DNA from: Chloranthus sessilifolius
Taxonomy: Eukaryota; Streptophyta; Magnoliopsida; Chloranthales; Chloranthaceae
DNA length: 64,000 nucleotides
Direction: 5' to 3'
NCBI GenBank assembly: GCA_021018995.1
Contig: CM037596.1
Span: forward strand, 8,631,501-8,695,500
Position 1 is the first letter of the stretch, and each line of letters starts with the position of its first letter. The position numbers and the translations under genes are program-made. The notes below the pieces were generated by a model. It was not told where the DNA came from and ran no database searches. It saw nothing but the letters and a program-made list of their open reading frames with translations. Positions 45,791 through 57,900 of this stretch are shown in pieces.

Positions 45791-47375
45791 GCAACACAAC
45801 TTCAAGCAAGATTCACTCTTCTCTCCACGCTTTCTTGAACTAATTATCCTTTTATTCATCTTGAATAATCTCAATATGTAAGTTTGGGATGCACAATGGA
45901 AGGTTGACAATATTGCAACCTCAAGGTCGGAGGTTCGCCCTCAGGTTACCTATCTAAATAAAAGATCTCCTCTGCCTTCCGAAACCAAGAAAATCCAAAT
46001 GGCTCAACGTGTCGCTCTTCAATGTTAATAAGTAATGCAATCCGGAGGCCTTTATAACCATTGCTCCTCAGAATCTGAACTTAACAATTTCATGATCAAA
46101 GTATCAAACCTGCAAGCAACAGAAAGTGCCTGAATTTAAGGAAAAAAGGCAGCTGAAAGCTTACACTTTGAGACCCACAAGCAAATGAAGAAGCGCTTAT
46201 TGATTGAGAAGTTCGTCTCTCTTACAAAACCAAGTGCCCAGGGACAGGGACACAAACAGTTTTAACTGAATTTGTAGATGCATTCATATGTGAAAATAGT
46301 GCCTAAAGGTCACTCAAAGTCTCTCATGCAATGGACACAAACATTTAGGCCAGTAAATTAGTTGGCCTTATGCTATCCAATACCCCATGGCATGATCAAC
46401 TGTTTGCTGCTACCCCCAACTCAAACATCTGAGGCGAAACATAGAATCGTTGGGAGATCTACTTGGAAATAGATCCATCAATATGATATATCCTCAAAGA
46501 GCTGTAGAAGAAGGTTCACGGGGAACCACCGATCAAAACCATGTTCTTCATTTTTCGTTTAAACCTAGATGATGTCAACATGACATCATCTTGCTGACAT
46601 CAACATTGACGAAAGCAAATGCAGGCTCAAATCTTTTTAGCTTTGATACCAAGTCAAAAGTTAGGGTATAAGTAACCTGAACGGGTTAGGCGAGCTGGCC
46701 ACCCCCCCCCCCCCCCCAAGGCCACCAATTTATATCCCGCTCTGACCCGGCATGTGCTAACTTTGGGTGGGGGGGGGGGGGGGATGTGCTCCTGGGATTA
46801 GGTAAGTGCTCTAAGAGGCTCAAACACCCAGGTTAATAAAAGAAAAGAGGTTAGGGTTCACATATGGAGGAGAGAGAGAGAGGTTTAGGGTTGAGTCAAT
46901 GTGACTCAAAATCAAGGAATAGAACTATTTATATTAATCTCACTATTCACACACTTTACAAAGATCCCGAAGACTGAACATTATAATTCTTCGTTCACTT
47001 AACTACGCACACATCCAACATTATTACACGCACACTAACACAGGAATAATAACATCGCCAACTGAGACTTCCCTAATTCCCTCCTAAATATAACTCAATC
47101 ACACGTCCATCTTATAAGGTAAATTGAATTATTTAGATATTGAGAAATAACTTTGTGAGATGTCCATCCCAGAATGTTCAACCAAACAAGGGCGAGACAC
47201 TGTTGACAACCTATAAACGAAGATTTATGACGCTAGACGTGATTTGTGCAGAACATATTTAACTACAAATATTCAAATAAGTGCAACAAGTGATAGATAA
47301 ATCAGTGCTAAAACATCAGAAAGAAGTGAGGAGCAATATATAGAAGGTAGAAATCGATCAATATATATCTACCTA

Positions 47376-47419
<44 letters not shown>

Positions 47420-49041
47420 CAAATTCACCACTGTTGTTTCCCAAAATGACCAAATTCTGTCCACGACCCCAAAAATTTGAAGTCCACCTGCAAAATATTG
47501 ATATATTTTTGAAATATTTCCCCCTATAGTAGACAAAATTCCAAAAGACCAAGAACAAGGTTTCAACTTTTTAAAAGTGTTAAAACTTTAACACAAAATT
47601 CATTAAGCCATATTAGGAAAAAGAAACAGAATTCACCATAATGCCTAAACAAAGGTCTTTCAGATCCAGTAGTACTTGTTATCATGATCTCATAACATCA
47701 GTTGTAAGTTCGCATGGCTCCCTATGGCCACAAATTAGACCTGATCAAGGATTCAAAATATAAGGCAAAAGCTTCTGAAGATCTCCTTAATACGAGACAA
47801 CCTTTGATCTTGCAGAAAAGTATTATCTAGTTGCAGATCTAGGCTTCAAGCTCTTTAATGTGGCATATTCTAAAATAGGGAAAAATGAGAGGAAGAAGAC
47901 GCAGAGATTTAGAGAGAGACGTGAAAACATATATTTAAGGCAGCAGCTCTGGTGAAATAGCTATCAAACATTTCAATCTATAATTAGACAACGAGAAAAA
48001 TACGAAAAAAGCTGTACAGATACCAGAATAGCAAAAATAACACTATGCAACATACACAACTCCAGAAGTACTCTATTCCACTTAATAATGAAATGAACCC
48101 TTTGCCCATGACCCATTAGGTATATCAATAGTGTCTCTGAGTATTGATCTGTCTGCGTTAAGTGAAAGCATATTGATATACGTCCAATCATGAATATGAT
48201 TATGCTTGAATGTTTGTTCTTTTTCTTTTAATTGATTTAGTTCCAATCGATATCAATTGACAAAATTTTCCACTAATAAACAATCACTGTCGTAAACGGT
48301 GGACATGCATTAATTAATTAAAAAGTTATACCCCAATAACAATCACTCCCTAGAAAAGCACAGGAATATTTTTTTCTTTCATCGGGAAAAAAGTATACCA
48401 AGAATTGTTTGTAGTTTTGGCCCATGATAAATTTAAAAAAATGAAGAGAAACAAGAGTTTTATGGAACATTGCAAAGGTAATTTCAGCCAAATAGTACAG
48501 AGAAGTGGAGCCAACTGATGAAATAATTTAATAACTCTCTAAACCTCAGATGTAATTATGCAATTTGCATCTTTTATAAAGATTTAAAATTGCCGCCTGT
48601 CACCAGTAATAGTAAATATCATCATGACCACCAAACATCCTAATATTTTTGCAGGAGTTAATCTAGAATTAGGGAATGATCTTAATGCTGAGACAACACA
48701 TAAATGATAAAACATGATCCATTATTAAGCATTCCCATGCGAGGCTGGGCCAAATGACAAATAATTTTCTGTTTAGTATACTCACATCAATATTTTGACA
48801 AAAACATGCCAATCCATTCGTGAAGAACAAGCCCATCATGACCAATTATATAAATACATACAAATTTAAAGCAGCACACAACTCATGCTCAATCTCCCTT
48901 CTTTTGTCGATTTGCATCAATAAAATTTCTAAACAAACACTCAGATAAACAATATCACAAAAGAAAATAAAATAAAAACTGCACAATGATTAAACCTCTT
49001 TAGGTTTACCAAAATTCCATTCCAGCTCGTAGTAGTCTTTG
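45791..49041. other. Spacer between RTE remnant and AIP1 3' end
   Basis: No gene recognised. Contents include a short dispersed-repeat phrase (CCTCAAGGTCGGAGGTTCGCC near 45922), C(16) and G(15) homopolymers (46702-46717, 46769-46783), a GA run (46868-46881) and (AT)n at 47378-47415. The last part (about 48700-49041) is probably the AIP1 3' UTR, but no poly(A) site can be fixed. Confidence 0.5.
46702..46783. repeat. C(16) and G(15) tracts 51 bp apart
   Basis: A run of 16 C and, downstream on the same strand, a run of 15 G. The two could pair as a hairpin or form G-quadruplex structures. Homopolymer length is uncertain in any assembly. Confidence 0.8.
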
Positions 49042-49299
49042 TTACTGTTGAGTTAATCTCCACAACCTCACACACGCATCCTCGCCAGAGCTCACCACAC
49101 TGCCTTCATCACTGAAAGCCAACCCATACACCCCACCCAAATGAGCTCCTTTTATTGTGATTCGGGCTGATGCGGGCTTGCCCACTTCATATATGATGAC
49201 ACACGTATCGAGTGATCCAGTAGCAACCATGGTGTTATCAGGAGACCAAGCCAGAGTGTTTATGCGGGCACTGTGATACAACATGTTCTTGAGCTTCAC
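49042..49299 (-). CDS. AIP1: Actin-interacting protein 1 (AIP1), last exon (85 codons plus stop)
   Basis: The exon starts after CATTTTTCAG with GTGAAG and reads [20 protein letters not shown], then [34 protein letters not shown] and ends [13 protein letters not shown]-stop. This is the last two WD40 blades of plant AIP1, the ADF/cofilin partner that caps and disassembles actin filaments in the cytoplasm (family knowledge). The phase is 0 and joins exactly to the exon at 51622-52029 (...CISRE|VKLKN). The intron between them is 2322 bp and carries repeats. The C-terminus looks intact. Confidence 0.95.
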   Translation of the reverse strand: MKLKNMLYHSARINTLAWSPDNTMVATGSLDTCVIIYEVGKPASARITIKGAHLGGVYGLAFSDEGSVVSSGEDACVRLWRLTQQ

Positions 49300-51621
49300 C
49301 TGAAAAATGACAATTTTTCAAAAGAAGCATTTTTCAAGGTAACTTGTCTCAGGTGACTAATCATTAGAAGAATGTATGTTGAAGACACGCTTTCCATCCA
49401 GGACGAAACATAATACTCTTTACATTTTCAAAATAGAAGGATATGGCATAAGAAACCAAGTAAACTCTTGAGCTTCTCTAGTTGTCAGTTCTCATGGTAC
49501 CAGACAAAAGATGAAAGTGTGGATAACAAAATTCTTTTTAGTGCCACCTCACCTTTGTGGTAGATGCCAAGGAAAACACCATGTGGAGACAGGCTGACCT
49601 TTATTGTTTTGATAGGTAAGCTAGGATTGAACCTGCGATCTAGAGGTTGCAATATTGTCAATGAGACAGGCTGACCTTCGAAGATCTTTGAGTTTTCACA
49701 ACTATATCCCTCAACATAAAGGATCCTAATTTTCTGAAATACCAGATCCCTCTTAATTATACAAGTTTGCCTTCTCCGAAAAATCAAGGGCTATGAAACA
49801 AAGCAATTTCATCTTCTTTTTTTTTTTTCTTTTTTTCCAATCGGTTGTTTGGGATTGAACCTGTGATAGCTACGAAACTAAGTCCATTCAATTTTTTTTT
49901 CCGATCGCTTAGTTGGGATTGAACCTGGGACCTCAAGGTTGAGGTCGTCGTGCACCTTCCATTGAACTAAAGGTCCAATTCCAACCAAAGCAATTTCATT
50001 TAGATAATATATGTATGCTCCTAATATATTTCCATGTAACTAGAGACGAAGTGACTATTACTCTTTATGCATCTCATATGTATTTATCTTGTAGGAAGTT
50101 TTGAAATTTCAAAATTACTTGCTAAGTGCTGTCTACTGTCTCATGGTCCATCCAAGTTACATAGATAAAAGATATCATGTTGTACATTAAAAAATATTGT
50201 AGTCAAGATAAAAAGGCACACACTATTGTCATTCAAATGAGCAGATTGGTCCACCAGAGAGGGTTGTAAACATGGACTTACCTAAGGACTTTTCCTCCAG
50301 GACATTGACTAGACAAGGTTTAACGAAAATTTACAGTTAAACTTTCATTCAAGTGAGCAGATTGGTCCACCAGAAAGGGTTGTAAACATGGACTTACCTA
50401 AGGACTTTTCCTCCAGGACATTGACTAGACTTGACAAGTTTTAACGAAAATTTACATTTAAACCATGTATAAACATGTTGACTCAACCAGGTTGTTCATT
50501 CATCATCATCATAGCCGTATCCCATCTATTTGAGGTCATTTTTGAAAGTCCTATTTCTCCACTCATTTCTATTCAGAGCTAAGTAGCGTCGCAAAACGTG
50601 TGCTCATAATAAGACCCTGCATAGAAATGCAAAGGTGGTTTTTACGGCCAGCATTCAACCTGATGCTAACCCGAGTTAGAACACAGGTGGGGGGGCTAAG
50701 TAAATTGGTGGAAAGTTTTGGTCCTATTGGAAAAACCAGGGGAAGTGAAGACCCCATTAAATATTACAGATAAAAACATTCATAGTTGAAGTGACAGTGG
50801 TAGTTAGGACTCCACCAGGTTAAGCATATATAATTATTATACTGCATTCCCTAGTACACGCATAGATATGATCATCATCATCATCATTGCCTTATCCCAT
50901 CTATTTGAGGATACTAAGAAATGACATGATATTATACATATAAATATATTCAAATGGTTTGTAACTATTATATGCTATATTACAATAATAACAGAATTTA
51001 TATTTCCTGCAATGTATTAAATACATGAGCTGCTATACATGAGGAATTATCAAGTACTAACTGTTCGTATTTTTATATAGTAAATTGTATGATTCCAGTA
51101 AATTTTTCTTTCAAAATAATAAGCTAAAGATTTCACTCAAAATAAAAGAAAAATATAGTAGAGTTTGATTTAAATTAGATTCAATATTGCATATTTTATT
51201 TGTAACCAAATAAAATATAAATTTGATCAGTTAGAAGTTAGAAGTATGACTTGCTTGTCTTATCAACTCAGCTTAACCTTACTGAGGCAATCTTGGCAAC
51301 CTAGAACTGCCTTCTCATAATTTAAACCATCATCACCATCCCAAAACTTCAGCAAAGCAGGTAGTTTTTATTGCATTCCAACTGCAAAGTGGTAAACCTG
51401 GCTATTGTATGGCGATAATCACCAGATTAAACTTGATCAGTTAATGGGGCATAATATCCCCATCTCCACCACCATTCAACTGTGAATTATATTGCTTTTC
51501 ACTATTATACCTAATTACCTGTTTCCGGAAAATTTGGATGTGTGCAATCAATGAATCAGAGAAAAAAACTCACTGCTAGAAAACAAATAGATACAATGGA
51601 TTATAGAAATCTCTACAATAC
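49300..51621 (-). other. AIP1 last intron with repeats
   Basis: GT at 51621-51620 and AG at 49301-49300 on the minus strand. It contains a short dispersed repeat (49810-49985), a 116 bp tandem duplication (50230-50461), and RTE-like 3' tails (about 50495-50760 and 50868-50930, with CATCATCATCAT and TATCCCATCTATTTGAGG). No other coding signal. Confidence 0.8.
50230..50461. repeat. 116 bp tandem duplication in the AIP1 intron
   Basis: Copies start CATTCAAATGAGCAGATTGG and CATTCAAGTGAGCAGATTGG and both run through CATGGACTTACCTAAGGAC and CAGGACATTGACTAGAC. They differ at only a few positions, so the event is recent. Confidence 0.9.
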
Positions 51622-52029
51622 CTCTCGGGAGATACAATCCCAAACAACAGCTTCTCGATTGACATCCCCTGAAGCAAACATGGAAGCATCTGGGGAGTAC
51701 TGTATGACAGTTATAGCACCGCGATGCTTCTCAAGTATTGTCTCTTCTTTGAGTGTGTCGCCTGCTATAGAGTACACATGTAGCTTACCATCTTGCCCAC
51801 CCACAATGGCTTCACTTCCATCTGGTGCAACTGCACATGCCGTCACGGCAAACCCAAGATTCACGGTTGACACTATTTTTGATGCACGAAGCATGATGAC
51901 TCCTGAATCAGTTGAAACCAAAGCTAGTTCGGGAGAATGAAGTGCAAGACTTATGTCCTTCGGTTGACTGCCTACATCAATTGATTCCGCATCACCACAT
52001 TGATCGCCATTTAGAGGAATTCTCCTCAC
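51622..52029 (-). CDS. AIP1: AIP1 penultimate exon (136 codons), 5' part of gene not found
   Basis: The exon begins after AATACGTCAG and reads [20 protein letters not shown], then [60 protein letters not shown] and ends [12 protein letters not shown], with donor GTATTG. These are WD40 blades of plant AIP1. With the last exon, 221 of the roughly 610 residues usual for the family are present. The first part, including the N-terminal beta-propeller, should lie to the right on the minus strand, but no matching exon is visible up to 64000. The reading frame and splice sites here are clean, so the gene may be functional with a very long intron, or this may be a 3' fragment. Confidence 0.93.
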
Positions 52030-52197
52030 CTGACGTATTGAGAAAAGTAAAACATTACAGATGAAATGGAACAAAGATATATCATGCACATACCAGAGGA
52101 AGTCATGTTATTGAATGAATATGTATGCCTTTGTATAATTAGTAATTTCTTTAAAGAACCAATAAACAGTAATTCCATGTAATAGAAATGAGGCTAA

Positions 52198-52409
52198 GGG
52201 CATGTTTGAATTCACGTAAAATACTATTCACTACACTTTAAATGAACTTTACCGAAGGAAAGATTGTTTGATGCCAAGTGTTAAGTCACCTTTTTCTAAA
52301 AGTGTAGCCAAAAATGCAGACAAGCCCTATCCCTCGTAAGTGAGCCGTACAACGTGTTAACCACGAATTCAGGTAACATGTTTGTCATGCCGTGAATTCA
52401 AACATGCCC
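52198..52409. mobile_element. Tourist/PIF-Harbinger-like MITE, 212 bp, TSD TAA
   Basis: Perfect inverted ends GGGCATGTTTGAATTCACG and CGTGAATTCAAACATGCCC, flanked by TAA at 52195-52197 and 52410-52412. A 3 bp TAA/TTA duplication with a GGGC-TGTTTG terminus is the Tourist signature. It lies just upstream of the AIP1 exon, within its expected intron. Confidence 0.92.
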
Positions 52410-52412
52410 TAA

Positions 52413-53070
52413 GTGTCAAACTATGGTTACTAGATTCAATCATTAAAATATGTCGATGAATATGTTTCAAAAATAATATAATATGCTATTATGATCTATT
52501 TCGAAGTGCAACATGGCCACTGTCATTAAGAATTTGAAAATGAAACTCAAGTATGAAAATGTATTTGCAAGGTTCATGCTTCCTCCAAGTGTATAAAATG
52601 ATAGAAAGCACATGAATCAAATTTATGGGGCAATGTTGATTTTCTCCCTACCGTTGTGAAGCTCAGCAAGGACACAAAGTCACCCTGGAGGGCCCCAGAA
52701 TCTCAGCATAGCATTTATAAGTTCTGCAACCATGGAATTTCACTTATACCCTTAACAAAAAGCAAAATGGCTAAAACCGTAGGATTTGCAAAACTTTTGG
52801 GTTGCTTTGCATATGTATTAGGGAATATTTGGCCAGCAAGTGGGTCATTGGAAGGAAAGAAAGAACAGTCCTTAACAGAAAGCCAATAACAATAATGTCA
52901 TTTTGGCCATAGTGCAAAAATGTCATCAACTCATCATGTTTGGACTTTAGCTATGATACTATTTAGACTTGTAAGAGGAGGCGAACTAAGAAGGAAATGA
53001 CATGAAGTAGTATGCAAAAAGGAATGAAAAAGAAAAAAAAATATTCCTCTCTTGAAACCACTACCAAGAG
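52413..53070. other. Presumed AIP1 intron sequence, no exon seen
   Basis: No stretch on the minus strand reads as AIP1 and no repeat boundary is clear. Confidence 0.45.
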
Positions 53071-53071
53071 A

Positions 53072-53345
53072 CAATCATTTTAACATTGATGGAAGTTCTA
53101 TCGGTAATCCTGGTCTACAAATAGCAGCAGCAGTTGTCATTTGAGTGCACAATGGTGAGCTAAAATTGGTCTTCTCGGGCCCTTTCGGTGTTTGTTTTTG
53201 CAATCAGGTAGAAGCATGGGAACGTTACATGTAATTTTATGCAAGATTACGGAGATTTGTTTTTATCAGCCCATAAGGAAGCGAACTCTGAGCTAGTAGA
53301 TTAGCAAGGAGAAGGTCGATAGATCGATGTTAACATCAGGGTAGA
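53072..53345 (+). pseudogene. LINE RNase H-like fragment
   Basis: Plus-strand translation HFNIDGSSIGNPGLQIAAAV, then VHNGELKLVFSGPFGVC and NQVEAWERYM, matches the start of the RVT_3 domain of plant LINEs (NVDGSSxGNPG). It is interrupted by stops and is a dead-on-arrival 3' fragment. Confidence 0.75.
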
Positions 53346-53635
53346 TTATTCCACTTTCGTAATTTTTATATTTTGAGATAGTAGCAGGTTTGTGGTCTTA
53401 AAGCTCCTTGCTTGAGACCTCTTATTTGTGATTTCTATTTCCCTTTAGGTAAGATATCCTTATCAATAAAAAAGAAATTGGTATATAGCCTCCAGTTACC
53501 ATCCAACATGTTACAGACTTTTTTAGTAGACCACAGGCCCCAGTTTTTAGATGGTGATGAAGGGATCACATATCTGAACTTTCATATGAAAATAATACAC
53601 TAGATACATTTGCTCAAATTACAATATACTACTGG

Positions 53636-53824
53636 TGATAGAAGGAGATTAGAATAGGGGAGATTACGGTTTAGGTTAGAGATTTTAACGTTAGGGTAAG
53701 AGCAAGAATGGGAAAGCTTAGTAAGTAGCACTAGCTTTTATATGAAAGTAGATATTTTTGTACGTACATACCCAATTTTATGGTTTACACACCATGCAGA
53801 ATAACTATATAATACAATTTATCA
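53636..53824 (-). repeat. Short (about 189 bp) 3' LTR of the split copia element
   Basis: The plus-strand view starts TGATAGAAGGAG and ends CAATTTATCA, placed just after the end of the copia ORF. The boundaries are inferred from TG/CA ends because the partner LTR is absent. Confidence 0.55.
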
Positions 53825-54118
53825 ACACTCATTGAGTTGGAGCATGAACATCTCTACCATTCCCAACTTGACCATAACAGCATGAAGAAGATGTGGTCCA
53901 ACTGCTTTAGTCAATATATTGGCAAGTTGGTGTGAGGAAGAAACATCGATAAGCTCCAAGAACCATCTCCACCTTTCAAACACAGTGAATATCTACTTCC
54001 ATATGCTTGTTGTCTCGTGTAGTACTGAATAAGAAGCAATCTTTTTAGTAGCTTCGTTATTACAATGAATCGGTATGGAGCCACTAATAGGAATCCAAAC
54101 TCAAATACAAGGTACTTA

Positions 54119-54889
54119 TGTAACACCCACCCCTCAAAACAAGGGCCAGTCAAACAGTTGATTGAGACCCGACAAATTTTGACTGCACCAGGAGATAGCC
54201 TGAGGCCTAGTCCTTTCAAAAATATGGGGCACCCACTTAAGACCTGATGAAAAGAGGCAATTTCTAGTGACACCCATAGAGCACACAAATTAAATCAATG
54301 AGTGTGGTAGCAATTTCAAAGGCCACACGCACACCATCTTAAACCACACAAAGAGGACCCGAATTGACACTTGTGTGATCCTGACCTGAGATTTGACCCG
54401 AAATAGGGCTGAGCCAAGGCCATGGTGTCGAGGTTATCATCAATGATGGAGATCTCATTGATCATCAAAGTAGTGACCCATAAACAAGGTCAAACTTGGA
54501 CCCTAAAATCCAATAGAAGCCCCACAACTAACACTTGAATTAAAGTGTATGGGCTTTACATAGGGAAGTGGCATTCTTGGTAAATAAAACCCAACTTAAA
54601 GCACCATTCCAATTAATTTCTTCTAATTAGAAATTAGAACCTTAATTTAAATTAAAGTTCCAACACATCTTGGCCATTGAAAGCTTTGACCACATCTTGG
54701 ATTTGCCTTGGGGAAATCTATGGTGTGAGATGGACTTCAAAGCCATGCACCACAAGATAAGAAGAATCTTGACTTTTTGCTGGAGAGAGGACCAAAAGGA
54801 GACCTAAAAGTCCACAAGTGGACTCATCTAAGGGTCACAAGGAGGGTCAATGGGTCCCACCATTTTGGGCACCCTTTGACTTGCTTTTG

Positions 54890-54933
<44 letters not shown>

Positions 54934-57900
54934 CTTGGACACTTGTTAAGCTTGTTCCCTCAAGGGAGCTTTAAGCTCCCAAATCACTCCATTTGCAAAA
55001 ATCGACCACTCTCTCTCTCTCTCTCTTGCTCTTCTTCTTCCTCCAACCTCCATTAGAGCTCCTCCAAGACATTGAAACCCCCTCTCATCTAGCCATTGAA
55101 TCTCAAATCCACCACCACCATTAGCTTCCCCTTCACCCCTAGACTAACATGGTGTTATTTCAGCCCCATCCAAGCCCTTCTTACGCTTCAAACACACACA
55201 AACCAGCAAGCTTTGGAGATCCTAGAAGGTAAAGACTTAGTTTTTTTTGTGTTGAAAGATTAAGTGTAGAAACGTGTAGGATTCTAGCTTTGTTTTCATT
55301 TTTCTTTGAGTTTTATGTGATAGACTTGAGCTGGAATGTATGGACGTGATGGGATGACCATGCATGCAATCTTGATGATCATGCATGGCCATCAAATGGT
55401 CTAGAACGGCAAGGCTTCGATTAAGTCAAAAGCTAGCCTAGAGATTTTCACAAAAATGCTATTATTTGTTATTTTTGAAAAAGTTTTGAAATAGGAGTGT
55501 AGATTAGTGTAATTTGATGGTGTAACATAGTTGTGTGTGCTCCAAATGATCAAACACAACCATCTCATAACACCTAGTGAAAATCGGATGGCCATGATCT
55601 CACCGAATGATGAATGTGATGTAAAAGGGCTAAAGTTGAGTGCATGTGTCATTTGATGGCCTATAATGACTCCTCAACCCTCAATCACACAGCAAGTGAT
55701 AGAATGATTCTAGAATTTTTGAAAAATCATTTTATAACTTGATAATTGATAAAATTTTAATGGTTTTAGATTTCCTTCTTAAGACTTAACCGATTTTCAT
55801 TGATTTAGACTTAGAATGATCTAATTGTAGTGTGAAATTTGTAGAAATATTAGTGCATATTTTGCATGGTTTAGATTGACTAAATTCATGGTGAAAGTTT
55901 AAATTTTTAATATTATATGCTGACTGTTTTGAATACTATTGATGAATGGTGAAAGATTGCATGTGATGATGATAGTGGAAATTTGCTTGTACTAGACTAT
56001 TCAATGCTCGTGATCTAAGAAATTAGTAGTTTAATTTCATGATGAAAATTATATTCCATCACTGTTTGTGCTCTGTGATGTATTGAAAATTTGCGATAAT
56101 TTTTGTGACGAAAGGATAGTGATTGATCAAATAGCTTGCTAGTGCTCCTGTTTATTTGCTAACATTGGATCATATCAAAGATTAGCATCATATCATGTAA
56201 GGATCGTGAAATTAATGGTTAAAAATGGATTTATATAAGATTACATTCTCTGGAATGAGAAGTTTGAAATTGATATAATGCTAAACACCGACTTGATCGG
56301 ACGGCCCTAAGTGGCTAGATCGAATGGTGTCAACTTAGGCTATAAAATAATGATAAAGCGAATAGGATAGTAGCTAAGGCAAATCGTGCCGTTAGATCAA
56401 TAGATTAGGGGCTCATGATAGATCGGGCTCTGATCTGGAATACATCCAATCAAATCAGAAAATCAATGGAAGATGATGGGCTACTAAGTGTACCCCATGA
56501 AATTTCAAATTTAAGGGTTTTAAAGGCCAAAATAGGGAGCTCACTGATGTGAGTGTTAATCTAATTAAATAAGTTAGGGAAAATTTTGGAAAAATTAATT
56601 TAAGCACATTAAAGGGTTCCCAATGACCCAATCAAATTTCAGAATCAAACTCCTCATCGTTTGACCTACACGGAGTTCAGGGTAGAAAGTAGCAGATCTG
56701 TCCTGATTGCACCAGAATTATGTGCCCCAATCGGGCTATGATTTTATGTGCAAGAATCACTCCAATAAATCTGTGAAAAATATGGGCAAAATTTGATAAG
56801 TGCTCCATCACTGTATAAAATTCACAGTAAAACTCTATCTGGTTTGCTCGCTAGAAATTCCAGATAATTGGGACACAAAACTGTGTCAATTGGCACACAG
56901 CCCATGACCAGATCTGACCCTTGATCGGATGACCCTGATTCCATCACGATCTAAGAGTTTTTTGGCCCTCATAATATATGGAAGGAATTTAGGTAACTCC
57001 TTAAGCTTTCCAACAAGCTATTATTTGTCCAATTTCGATATTGGCACCAAATGTTATAGACCATAGATCAGAGACCATTAAATCTGGTCTGATGGCCAGT
57101 TAAGGTAAAAATAGTACTCTATAATTCGACGGCCCTGATCAATCCTAATCAAAATTTTAAGTGGCACCACCTAGGAAGGATGAATCTATCAGTCCTCTTT
57201 CACCCACTTTTGGAAGGACTCAGAAATTCGATCGGAGTTGAAAATGACGGCAAATTTACCATAAAGGGTCCGATACCCTTAAGGAAAAATCTAAAAAACC
57301 AAGAGTGGAGTCAAAACCATGACTTTTCTCATAAATCCATGATATTTAAATCAATGTCAGGCCACAGTGACCACTCATGATGCCTGATTAAATCTGGTTA
57401 GGATTGACTTGGTTGACCAAGTCAAAGAATTGACCATTAGAAGGCCCAAGAGCCTAGCTACTAGAAAGGGACCAAATAAGGCCTAGTGACCCAATGCCCA
57501 ACCCGTGGTCCGGTAAATTGTAACTTTTAATAAAAATAAAACCCGACGACCCAGCCCAACCAACCATTGGAACTGCTGAGATTGGCACCCCTCGAAGTTT
57601 GGGAACACCCACACCTAAATGTGAACCTTCCTAGAAAACCTATGCGCCTAGATTGGACCTATGTGAGGCTCAAGAGACCCAAGAATTAAACCATAGACTC
57701 GTAAGTTATGAACTTAGAATAAATTAAGGCTTGATGTCCCGACCCAATGTCCGATAAGGACAATGTTACTGTCGTCCTCGCTCCTAGTAGACCCGCAATG
57801 CGAATTGTGGACCCCTCTTGAAATTTTCACCCCTTGGGCCTAAAGCCCAAAATAAACATATTAAGGAGTCACCAATGAATTAGAATGGACCCAATGTCCT

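Noticed and set aside
49810-49990. tRNA-like phrase GGGATTGAACCTG
   Set aside because: Only resembles a box motif; no cloverleaf can be drawn and the phrase is a dispersed repeat found several times in the window.
51542-51940. 132-codon plus ORF
   Set aside because: Shadow of the AIP1 exon 51622-52029, whose splice sites and protein match are clear on the minus strand.
52656-52889. 77-codon plus ORF
   Set aside because: No recognisable family and no codon signal, within presumed intron sequence.
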